From assembly GCA_007129695.1 (NCBI GenBank), contig SKVA01000119.1, positions 1-7,945 of the forward strand: a stretch of DNA of 7,945 nt, in the 5' to 3' direction. Within the stretch, counting starts at the first letter, position 1, and every line of letters starts with the position of its first letter. The DNA is from Spirochaetaceae bacterium. Lineage in GTDB: Bacteria > Spirochaetota > Spirochaetia > DSM-27196 > SLST01. A program made the translations under genes and the position numbers. The notes below the pieces were generated by a model. That model made no database searches and was not told where the DNA came from. It saw only the letters and a program-made list of their open reading frames with translations. Shown piece after piece: positions 1 through 5,715 of the stretch.

Positions 1-2250
1 CACCGGCTCTACGAGCGGCTGCAGCGCGACCGCGAACAGACCGAGCGCGCGCTCGCGCACGAACGCGAGCGCGCCCGCCGGCGCGACACGCTGATCGCGC
101 AGTGCCGGGCGATGCTCGGCCGTTCGCTTGCCGAATCGATCGAAGCCGAAGAGGCGGCCCTGGACGCGTCGATCCGGGAGGCGACTCGCGAGTCGGTGGA
201 TGCCGAGGTCACGATCGACGCCGCAAAGCGCGAGCTCGCCGATCTCTACGCGGAACAAGCGGAGCTGCGATCGGGGATGCTCCGCTATCCGCCGGCGACG
301 ACCGAACTACGCGCCGCGCTCGGCAAGGCGGGGATCGAATCGGCGACCTTCTCCGACCTGCTCGAGGTCGAAGACGAGGCATGGCACAACGCGGTAGAAG
401 GGTGGCTCAACACGCAGCGGTTCAACGTCCTGGTTCCTGAAGCCGAGTTCCAGCGCGCGCTGTCGATCTACGACCGGCTGCCCGCGAAGACCGCGGGAGT
501 CGGGCTCCCGAACCTGGCGGCGATCGACGAGCCCGACGCGCTCGCCGGATCGCTCGCGGAGGTGGTCGTCGCGGCGAACCCGGCCGCGCGCCGGTACGCC
601 GCGTTCCTCATGGGCGACGTGATCCGCGCGGACATCGACACGCTGAAGTCGTTCGGCCGTGCGATCACCCGCGAGTGCATGGCGTACTCCGGGCACACCG
701 CGAAGCGCGTGAAACCCGAGGTTTACGAGCGGTGGTACATCGGCCGGAAGGCGCGCGAGCGCCGGCTTGCCGCGGTCGACGCGCGGATCGCCGAGCTCGG
801 TCTACAGATCGAATCGCTCCTTGCGCGCAGGCGTGAGCTCGAGCAGAAGATCGAGATCGAGAACCGGGTGCTCCGGACGCTCCCGCAGATCGCCGAACTC
901 ACCTCCGCGGTCGAACGCGCCGAACAGCTCGCCGCGCAGGTGGCCGAGATCGCCGACCGGATCGCGCAGGTCGATACGAGCTCGTTCGAAGAGCTCAAGG
1001 TGCAGATCGGCGCGCTCACCGAAAGCATCGCGTCGACCGAGCGAGGGCTCGGCGAGCTCAACCGGAAGATCGGCGAGCTCTCCGAGCGCGTGCGGTCGCT
1101 CGCCTCCGAACGCGAAGCGGCCGACTCCGAGGCGACGCGCCGGCGCGCGGTCTACGACGGCTTCATCGCCGAGCACGCAGCCGACGAGGAGGACCTGCGG
1201 ACCTACTTCGACTCGCGCGTCGGTCCCGAACGGTCGAGCGGCAGCTTCTCCTACGACGACTTCTTCCGCCGCTACGACGCGTCGCTCGCCGGGATCGTGA
1301 CGCGCCGCGACCGCGCGCGGTCGAGCCTGCGCGGCGCGAAGCACCAGTACAACCACGACTTCGCGACGCTCATGGAGCTCGAGTCGGACGCCGCCGACGA
1401 GTACCGTTCGCTCCTTGCGCGCTTCCGCGAGACCGAGCTGCCCGAGTACCGCGACCGGATCGAGCACGCGCGGCGCGAGGCGGAGCGGCAGTTCCGCGAG
1501 CACTTCGTCGCGCGCCTGAACGAGCACCTGATCGAGGCCGAGGAGAGCTTTCGCGAGATCAACCACATCCTGCAGACGATCACGTTCGGCCGCGATCAGT
1601 ACCGCTTCACGCTCGCGCGCCGGCCCGAACGTCGGGCGCTGCTAACCGCGATATCGAGCGCAGCGGAGGTCCGCGCCGACGAGGGGACGCTCTTCGACGC
1701 GCTGCACAGCGACGAGGAGCGCGAGAGCATCGAGCGGCTCTTCGCGCAGATCCTGTCGCACGACGCCGACGACGAAGAGATCCGCGACCTGTGCGACTAC
1801 CGCCAGTACTTCACGTACGACATCCGCATCCGGCATCTGGACCAGCAGGATCAGGCGACCGGCAAGCCGCTCGAGTCGTACCTGTCGCGCGTTCTCCGCG
1901 AGAAGTCGGGCGGCGAGACGCAGACGCCGTACTACGTCGCGATCGCGGCGAGCTTCTTCCGCTTCTACAAGGACTCGCCGCACGCGATCCGCCTGGTGCT
2001 CTTCGACGAGGCGTTCAACAAGATGGACGACGAGCGGATCGGCCGGATGGTCGACTTCTTCCGCAAGCTGTCGATGCAGGTCGTCACCGCGGTCCCGACC
2101 GAAAAGCTCGAATCGATCGCGCCGTACATGCACCGTACGAACCTGGTGCTCCGCACGAACTACCGCGCCTTCGTCCGCGAGTACACGATCACCGACCCGG
2201 CGGCCGCCGACCGTCACGACGACGGCGGGCAGGCGCAGGGCGCGTCGTGA
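1..2250 (+). CDS. jetC: Wadjet SMC-like ATPase JetC, C-terminal part (5' end outside window)
   Basis: JetC is the MukB/SMC-like motor of the Wadjet system. With JetA (kleisin) and JetB it extrudes DNA loops and detects small circular DNA for cleavage by JetD. The frame is open from base 1, so the ATG at 112 is internal and the gene enters from upstream. 749 codons are visible; family members are near 1,100 residues, so the N-terminal head with Walker A is missing here. Visible parts, in window residue numbers: end of the outgoing coil (1-90), a hinge-like globular domain (about 93-248, with VEDEAW and NTQRF), a long charged returning coil (250-385 and 400-520), and the C-terminal head. The head carries the ABC signature SGGET (636-640) and a hydrophobic Walker B strand ending in Asp669-Glu670 (LVLFDEAFNKMD). 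The GTGA junction with the next gene, which encodes JetD, separates this from an ordinary chromosomal Smc or SbcC. Family assignment is strong; the Wadjet subtype is not assigned. Confidence 0.9.
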   Translation, partial: HRLYERLQRDREQTERALAHERERARRRDTLIAQCRAMLGRSLAESIEAEEAALDASIREATRESVDAEVTIDAAKRELADLYAEQAELRSGMLRYPPATTELRAALGKAGIESATFSDLLEVEDEAWHNAVEGWLNTQRFNVLVPEAEFQRALSIYDRLPAKTAGVGLPNLAAIDEPDALAGSLAEVVVAANPAARRYAAFLMGDVIRADIDTLKSFGRAITRECMAYSGHTAKRVKPEVYERWYIGRKARERRLAAVDARIAELGLQIESLLARRRELEQKIEIENRVLRTLPQIAELTSAVERAEQLAAQVAEIADRIAQVDTSSFEELKVQIGALTESIASTERGLGELNRKIGELSERVRSLASEREAADSEATRRRAVYDGFIAEHAADEEDLRTYFDSRVGPERSSGSFSYDDFFRRYDASLAGIVTRRDRARSSLRGAKHQYNHDFATLMELESDAADEYRSLLARFRETELPEYRDRIEHARREAERQFREHFVARLNEHLIEAEESFREINHILQTITFGRDQYRFTLARRPERRALLTAISSAAEVRADEGTLFDALHSDEERESIERLFAQILSHDADDEEIRDLCDYRQYFTYDIRIRHLDQQDQATGKPLESYLSRVLREKSGGETQTPYYVAIAASFFRFYKDSPHAIRLVLFDEAFNKMDDERIGRMVDFFRKLSMQVVTAVPTEKLESIAPYMHRTNLVLRTNYRAFVREYTITDPAAADRHDDGGQAQGAS

Positions 2251-3533
2251 GCCGCGCGCCCGATCGCGACCAGCCGCACGACGCCGCGTCGTCCGGCGCC
2301 TACCTCAGCACGACCGCGCGCGCGATCCTCACCGAGTTCGCCGACTCGTTCCCCGAGAGCGCGCACTACCGCGGCGGGCGGAAGCTCCGAAAAGGCGAGT
2401 GGCAGCGGGTCTTTCCCGGGCTTGATACCGACGTCGAGGAGAAGGAGCGCTTCCTGGACGCGGTCGATGAGCTCGAAGCGCTGGGCCTGGTGTCGGTGAA
2501 GTGGGTTCGCCATCGCATCGGGACCGACGTCGATGCGCTCTACCTGGAGGATCCCGAGCGCGTCTTCGCGCTGACCGATCGCGTCTCACCCGAAGAGAAC
2601 CGAACGCAGATGCTCGCGCTTCTCGGCGGCGACGCGTGGAGCGCTCCGGTGGACGCGGAGCTTCGCGACCTGTTCGCGGCGGTTCGCGTCCACGCGACCG
2701 CCGCGCTCGAGGAGCGCCATCCGCTGCCGGTGAGCGCTCCTGAGGACCTCCGCGACCTTGCGCGCCTGTTCGCGGTGTCACCAGAGGAGGTGCGGCGCGT
2801 TCAGCTTCGCGCGCTCAGCGTGCGGCTGTTCAGCAACAGCAAGCGGCTCGAGGAGCTCCTGCCGATTGCCGACCGTCTGACGCAACGCGCGGCGGGAGTA
2901 TCCCTCTCCGGCGAACTCGGCCTCGCGCGCGCGTACCCCGACGCGTCGATCGCGCTCAACGGAACGATCGTTTTCGACGGCGACCGACGGCGCGTCTGGA
3001 CGTGCGCGGCCGACGTCGTGACGCTCGCGGCGGTCACGATCGACCGGATCGCGTCGATCGCCTTCGCGTCGGTCGCCCCGGCGGTCCTGTCGGTCGAAAA
3101 CAAGGAGACGTTCTACACGCTCACCGGCCGGCTGCAGAGCGGGGCGATGCCGCGGTTCGACGCGGTCGCGTACTGCGGGGGGCATCCGCACGCGGCGTAC
3201 GCGAAGCTCCTTTCGCGCTGCGTGGATGCCGGCGCGGAGGTCCACCACTTCGGCGACCTTGACCCCGACGGGCTCCTGATCCTGGGCGAGCTCGACCGCG
3301 CGCTCGGCTCGCCGGTCCATCCGTTTCTGATGGACGTCGCCACCTACCGGGCCTACCTGCCGTACGCGTACGATCCTCCCGTGTCGCGGATCGACCTCCT
3401 GTCGGCGTCTAGTGCGTCGCTCCCGGTTGCGCTGCGGCCGCTCGCCGCCGAGATTGTCGCGCGCCGCAAGGGAGTCGAGCAGGAGGTCATCGACATCGGC
3501 CCACCGACCGACCGTGGACACGACCCGGCGTGA
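2247..3533 (+). CDS. jetD: Wadjet nuclease subunit JetD (winged-helix/Toprim)
   Basis: JetD is the Wadjet effector, a topoisomerase VI/Spo11-like nuclease that cuts circular DNA handed over by JetABC. The chosen start is GTG at 2247, which overlaps the jetC stop as GTGA and gives 428 residues, a normal family length. The frame is open further upstream, but that stretch lies inside jetC and has jetC-antisense-like composition. Residues about 20-110 form an alpha-helical, winged-helix-like N-terminal region of the JetD/DUF3322 kind (ending near the ELEALGLVSVKW stretch). Residues about 275-400 form the Toprim (DUF2220) domain. Its catalytic Glu is probably Glu284 in VENKETFY, and the metal-binding acidic motif is GDLDPDG with Asp337, Asp339 and Asp341. 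All expected catalytic acids are present, so the gene looks intact. Tight coupling to jetC implies co-translation from one operon mRNA. No strong terminator is seen after the stop. Confidence 0.9.
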   Translation: MSRAPDRDQPHDAASSGAYLSTTARAILTEFADSFPESAHYRGGRKLRKGEWQRVFPGLDTDVEEKERFLDAVDELEALGLVSVKWVRHRIGTDVDALYLEDPERVFALTDRVSPEENRTQMLALLGGDAWSAPVDAELRDLFAAVRVHATAALEERHPLPVSAPEDLRDLARLFAVSPEEVRRVQLRALSVRLFSNSKRLEELLPIADRLTQRAAGVSLSGELGLARAYPDASIALNGTIVFDGDRRRVWTCAADVVTLAAVTIDRIASIAFASVAPAVLSVENKETFYTLTGRLQSGAMPRFDAVAYCGGHPHAAYAKLLSRCVDAGAEVHHFGDLDPDGLLILGELDRALGSPVHPFLMDVATYRAYLPYAYDPPVSRIDLLSASSASLPVALRPLAAEIVARRKGVEQEVIDIGPPTDRGHDPA

Positions 3534-3569
3534 CCGCGCGGTCCATCGATTCTCACGGCCGTTTCGGTA

Positions 3570-3575
3570 TATATT
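3570..3575 (+). promoter_or_regulatory. Possible -10 box for the coiled-coil gene
   Basis: TATATT lies in a short AT-rich patch within GC-rich DNA, 47 bases before the preferred ATG. The same hexamer serves as the -10 of the much better promoter at 4295-4323. No good -35 sits at 16-18 bases upstream, so this is only a candidate. The gene could also be read through from jetD. Confidence 0.25.
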
Positions 3576-3578
3576 GAA

Positions 3579-3598
3579 GCAGGATCGCGTACTCCTGC
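3579..3598 (+). repeat. Inverted repeat in leader of coiled-coil gene
   Basis: GCAGGA (3579-3584) and TCCTGC (3593-3598) are perfect 6-bp inverted arms around an 8-base loop. They sit between the candidate -10 box and the Shine-Dalgarno site. No T-run follows, so this is not a typical terminator for jetD. It could be an operator or a 5' leader hairpin, or chance. Confidence 0.35.
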
Positions 3599-3610
3599 GA
3601 TATAGTGGTC

Positions 3611-3615
3611 AGGAG
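3611..3615 (+). promoter_or_regulatory. Ribosome binding site that fixes the coiled-coil gene start
   Basis: AGGAG ends seven bases before ATG 3623. This favours 3623 over the upstream GTG at 3605, which would lie on the wrong side of the site, and over the ATG at 3635, which is too far away. Confidence 0.7.
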
Positions 3616-3622
3616 CATACGC

Positions 3623-4234
3623 ATGGGATCGACAATGGAACTGACCAGGGAGCATCTTGACCAGATCGGCGAGTACGTTCAAGAGCGACTCGGGCTCTGG
3701 ATCCGATCGATGAGCCCTCCGCTGACCGTCCAGATGGACCCGATCTACATCGAGCGGATGGTCAGAATCGAGGAAGAACTCAAGTCGAGCATCGAGCTCA
3801 CCCGCGACGGCTTTGCCCGGATGGACAAGCGGTTCGAGGAACAGCGCGCCGACACGAACGCCCGGTTCGAGGCCGTCGACACGAGGTTCGAAGAGCTGCG
3901 CGCGGATATGAACGCGCGATTTCAGGCGGTCGACAGGCGGTTCGAGGCCGTCGACAGGCGATTCGAGGAGCAGCGTGAAGACGCGAACGCCCGGTTCGAA
4001 GCGGTCGACAAGCGGTTCGAGGAACAGCGCGCCGACATGGCCGCGCGGTTCGAGGTGGTCGACACCCGATTCGCCGAGCAGCGCGCCGACACCAACACGC
4101 GGTTCGACGAACTGAGAGCCGACATGAACGCCCGCTTCGACCAGGCCCAGTCGCATTCGAACCGCTGGATGACGATTCTGAGCGTCTTCCTGGGACTGAT
4201 CACGATCGCGATAACCGTCACGACGGTGCTGTAA
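3623..4234 (+). CDS. Tail-anchored RF-repeat coiled-coil protein (Bdr/KID-repeat-like)
   Basis: A 203-residue protein of unknown function. Start ATG 3623 is set by AGGAG seven bases upstream. Residues 1-69 are a non-repetitive, mostly helical head. From residue 70 to about 177 there are twelve units that each begin with Arg-Phe, in lengths 11, 7, 11, 7, 7, 11, 7, 11, 7, 11, 11 and a last short one. Typical units are RFEAVDK (7) and RFEEQRADMNA (11). One 7 plus one 11 gives 18 residues, five turns of straight helix, so the region should form a long rod, probably an oligomeric coiled coil. Residues 182-203 (WMTILSVFLGLITIAITVTTVL) are a single hydrophobic helix at the very end, a tail anchor that would leave the rod in the cytoplasm. 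There is no signal peptide. The layout recalls Borrelia Bdr proteins and KID-repeat proteins, but sequence homology is not established. It follows jetD by 89 bases on the same strand, so a link to Wadjet is possible but unproven. Confidence 0.85.
   Translation: MGSTMELTREHLDQIGEYVQERLGLWIRSMSPPLTVQMDPIYIERMVRIEEELKSSIELTRDGFARMDKRFEEQRADTNARFEAVDTRFEELRADMNARFQAVDRRFEAVDRRFEEQREDANARFEAVDKRFEEQRADMAARFEVVDTRFAEQRADTNTRFDELRADMNARFDQAQSHSNRWMTILSVFLGLITIAITVTTVL
3824..4037 (+). repeat. 31-bp exact direct repeat inside the coiled-coil gene
   Basis: Bases 3824-3854 and 4007-4037 are identical and begin 183 bases apart, both in the same reading frame. Recombination or slippage between them would remove or add 61 codons without a frameshift. 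Several related but imperfect copies lie between, including an 18-mer at 3929-3946 repeated with one mismatch at 3950-3967. Confidence 0.85.
3830..4153 (+). repeat. Tandem 21-bp and 33-bp coding repeats
   Basis: Twelve in-frame units, each opening with an Arg codon, a Phe codon and usually a Glu codon, encode the RF-repeat rod. Seven-codon and eleven-codon units mix without spacers. Units at 3917 and 3938 are two 7-codon copies side by side, which looks like a recent local duplication. Confidence 0.85.
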
Positions 4235-4271
4235 GCCGGCGGCACACCGATCGCTCATCAGACGGAGTCCT

Positions 4272-4296
4272 GGCTTGAATGCCGCAATGCCTTTTT
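4272..4296 (+). terminator. Likely intrinsic terminator after the coiled-coil gene
   Basis: GGCTTG (4272-4277) pairs with CAATGCC (4285-4291), leaving one bulged T, around a 7-base loop, and five T follow at 4292-4296. The stem is short, so termination may be partial. It lies 37 bases after the stop of the coiled-coil gene. Its T-tract overlaps the -35 box of the next gene's promoter. Confidence 0.45.
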
Positions 4297-4323
4297 GACG
4301 CGGGTCTTCTCCCGAGCTATATT
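4295..4323 (+). promoter_or_regulatory. Sigma70-type promoter for the lipoprotein gene
   Basis: TTGACG (4295-4300) and TATATT (4318-4323) are separated by exactly 17 bases, matching the consensus at five of six and five of six positions. Transcription should start near 4330, giving a leader of roughly 24 bases that contains the AAGGAG site. This is the best promoter in the window. Confidence 0.75.
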
Positions 4324-4341
4324 CGGTTGCAAAGCTTAGCG

Positions 4342-4347
4342 AAGGAG
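4342..4347 (+). promoter_or_regulatory. Ribosome binding site of the lipoprotein gene
   Basis: AAGGAG ends six bases before ATG 4354. It decides the start in favour of 4354 over the in-frame upstream codon at 4279, which lies upstream of the promoter and would place the signal peptide internally. Confidence 0.8.
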
Positions 4348-4353
4348 TCATCA

Positions 4354-5130
4354 ATGGGCCATCTACGTGTCACCATCGCCGCGCTGGTCGCGGTCGCTCT
4401 CGCCTCGTGTCAGTTCTTCGGATCGAGCGACGCGAGCATCGTGTCGTTTTCGCTCGACGGAATCACCGTCGACGCGAGCATCGACCCGGACGCACGGACG
4501 GTCGTCGTCTCCGCTCCGCCGGTCGACCTCAGCAAGATCCCCGCGACGATCGCGGTATCGACCGGCGCGGAACTGGAGGCGATTCCAACATTCGTCGACG
4601 GCGTCCCGACGACCGTCACCGTCATAGCCGAAGACGGCACCGAAGTAACCTGGACCGTCACCGTCAACCTCCAGCTTGGCGTCTCCTTCAAACTGGACGG
4701 TGAATGGGTGTTCTACCTGCACGGCGTGACCGACAGCTCCAGTGACGAAGCCGCCGAAGACTGGGGCAACGGTGCGCCGCATGCATCGGTGGTGACTGGC
4801 GAAGGCTCTACGTTGGTCTTCTTCGCGACAACCGAGCTCATCGACTTTGTTGCTGACTCGGCGCTTCCCGACTTCATACAGTTGTGGATCGACGGTACGA
4901 CGGTCGGCACGTATGCCGATGGAACCGCGTACGGGGATCTGCGGGTCTCAGACGACTATTGGTGGACCAACGAAGGGACGGCCGTCTTGGAACGGATCGA
5001 CACGGTCGGCGGTACCGTGGTTGTGCGTTTCGCGTTCGATCTGGTAAACGATTCGGATCAGTCGGCTACTGTCGCCGACGGCTTCGCGAAGCTCCTGCGC
5101 ATCATCGACGACCAGACTCTGCAATTCTGA
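4354..5130 (+). CDS. Secreted lipoprotein with DUF5018-like domain
   Basis: A 258-residue predicted lipoprotein of unknown function. Residues 1-18 are a lipoprotein signal peptide (short basic start, hydrophobic core, lipobox LAS before Cys19), so the mature protein should carry lipid on Cys19 and sit in the cell envelope. Residues about 25-110 resemble the DUF5018/Ig-like beta repeats found in surface lipoproteins of Bacteroidota and Spirochaetota (ASIVSFSLDG at the start, then VIAEDGTEVTWTVTV near the end). Residues about 112-258 form a second, acidic, beta-rich region beginning FKLDGEWVFYLHG that I do not recognise. It may be a ligand-binding or adhesive domain, but no catalytic motif is visible. 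The start is supported by AAGGAG six bases upstream and the TTGACG-N17-TATATT promoter, so it is probably its own transcription unit. Codon use looks a little less GC-rich than in jetC and jetD. Confidence 0.85.
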   Translation: MGHLRVTIAALVAVALASCQFFGSSDASIVSFSLDGITVDASIDPDARTVVVSAPPVDLSKIPATIAVSTGAELEAIPTFVDGVPTTVTVIAEDGTEVTWTVTVNLQLGVSFKLDGEWVFYLHGVTDSSSDEAAEDWGNGAPHASVVTGEGSTLVFFATTELIDFVADSALPDFIQLWIDGTTVGTYADGTAYGDLRVSDDYWWTNEGTAVLERIDTVGGTVVVRFAFDLVNDSDQSATVADGFAKLLRIIDDQTLQF

Positions 5131-5191
5131 GCGGTGACGGTCTGCCCGCGATCGCGCGCACCACCTCTTCGCGTGAGGGATCGCAGGGGCG

Positions 5192-5216
5192 CTGCGGCGT
5201 CGGGACGACGCCGCGG
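5192..5216 (+). repeat. Strong GC hairpin 61 bases after the lipoprotein gene
   Basis: GCGGCGTC (5194-5201) and GACGCCGC (5207-5214) form a perfect 8-bp stem around a 5-base loop, extendable by a T-G and a C-G pair to 10 pairs. No T-run follows, so it is not a standard intrinsic terminator. It may still protect the 3' end or stop transcription with help, and it is the best candidate end signal for the lipoprotein mRNA. Confidence 0.5.
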
Positions 5217-5327
5217 GCGGTGCGGGGCCGGCCGGGATACTGTGGCCGCGTCAGCAACAATTTCGGCACCACCCATAACCGGGCCCGGACGGGACCCCCG
5301 CAGAGCCCGACCCGGCCGTGGGTGCGA

Positions 5328-5362
5328 GCGACGCCGCAGCCCGGGAGCGCCGCCGGCGTCGC
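5328..5362. repeat. Second inverted repeat sharing the same core
   Basis: GCGACGCCG (5328-5336) and CGGCGTCGC (5354-5362) are perfect 9-bp arms around a 17-base loop that itself contains CCCGGG. The octamer GACGCCGC of the hairpin at 5192-5216 recurs here at 5330-5337, so the two structures could also pair with each other. Confidence 0.45.
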
Positions 5363-5449
5363 GCGGTGGGCGCGGCAGATGGCGGTGAGGACGGCCGGGG
5401 CACGCCCGACCTCTCCGGACGAATCGTGGACGACCCGGTCGGGGGCGGT

Positions 5450-5477
5450 TTGCGCGCGGGATGCGCTCGGCTATACT
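5450..5477 (+). promoter_or_regulatory. Probable promoter of the 69-residue gene
   Basis: TTGCGC (5450-5455), 16 bases, then TATACT (5472-5477). The -10 context GCTATACTCGG matches GCTATATTCGG of the lipoprotein promoter at ten of eleven positions. The predicted start falls near 5484, right at the Shine-Dalgarno site, so the leader would be only about ten bases. Confidence 0.5.
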
Positions 5478-5493
5478 CGGGCCGGAGGTGGTT

Positions 5494-5703
5494 ATGGGAC
5501 TCTCTGCTGATTCAACGCTGAAGACTCTGCTCGATGATCCGAAGGCGAGGGCCGTGCTCGAGGAGCACTTTGGCGATCGGTCGAACGACCCGCGGGTGCA
5601 CGAGGTGATGTACGAGTCGCTGCGCTCGATCGCGTACTATCCGGAGGCGGGCATCAGCCAGGAGAAGCTGCGAGCGGTCGACGACGCGCTGAAGGCGCTC
5701 TGA
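5494..5703 (+). CDS. Small conserved-looking helical protein, 69 residues
   Basis: A 69-residue acidic, helical protein of unknown function. ATG 5494 is preferred over the in-frame ATG at 5461 because GGAGG (5484-5488) ends five bases before it and the -10 box lies between the two codons. The pattern DSTLKTLLDDPKARAVLEEHFGD, then MYESLRSIAYYPEAGISQEKLRAVDDALKAL, resembles by eye a small domain often found as a C-terminal tail on secreted hydrolases and esterases (Leu-rich start, a DP-A--VLE-H motif, a final Leu-x2-Ile/Val-Asp-x2-Leu helix). Here it stands alone, without a signal peptide or an attached enzyme. It converges on the phosphatase gene with only 12 bases between stops. Being real is supported by promoter, ribosome site and typical codon use; the role is not known. 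Confidence 0.75.
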   Translation: MGLSADSTLKTLLDDPKARAVLEEHFGDRSNDPRVHEVMYESLRSIAYYPEAGISQEKLRAVDDALKAL

Positions 5704-5715
5704 CCGGCGCCGCGG

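Larger units (their letters stand above)
5131..5493. other. 363-base gap without a convincing gene
   Basis: Very GC-rich. The open frames here are arginine- and proline-rich translations with no motif, no good ribosome site and no conserved look, as expected of non-coding GC-rich DNA. The region holds two perfect inverted repeats (5192-5216 and 5328-5362) and the promoter of the next gene at its right end. No tRNA, no recognisable riboswitch and no mobile-element ends were seen. A decayed gene cannot be excluded. Confidence 0.6.

Noticed and set aside
802..2217. Long minus-strand frames at 802-1566 and 1642-2217
   Set aside because: Shadows of jetC caused by high GC at third positions; no recognisable domain.
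1791..2246. Upstream in-frame extension of jetD
   Set aside because: It lies wholly inside jetC and reads as Arg/Pro-rich shadow. The GTGA start at 2247 gives the normal JetD length.
3601..3606. TATAGT as the -10 box of the coiled-coil gene
   Set aside because: The transcript would begin inside the Shine-Dalgarno site, and TTGAAG upstream is 21 bases away, too far.
3830..4153. Regular repeats as a CRISPR array
   Set aside because: The repeats are coding, in frame, and have no unique spacers.
3353..4354. 333-codon open frame on the minus strand
   Set aside because: It is antisense to jetD and to the RF-repeat gene. Its own repeats merely mirror the coding repeats, and it lacks a ribosome site.
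5134..5521. Frames at 5134-5388 and 5318-5521
   Set aside because: Arg-rich, GTG-started, no ribosome site; the second also overlaps the better supported gene at 5494.
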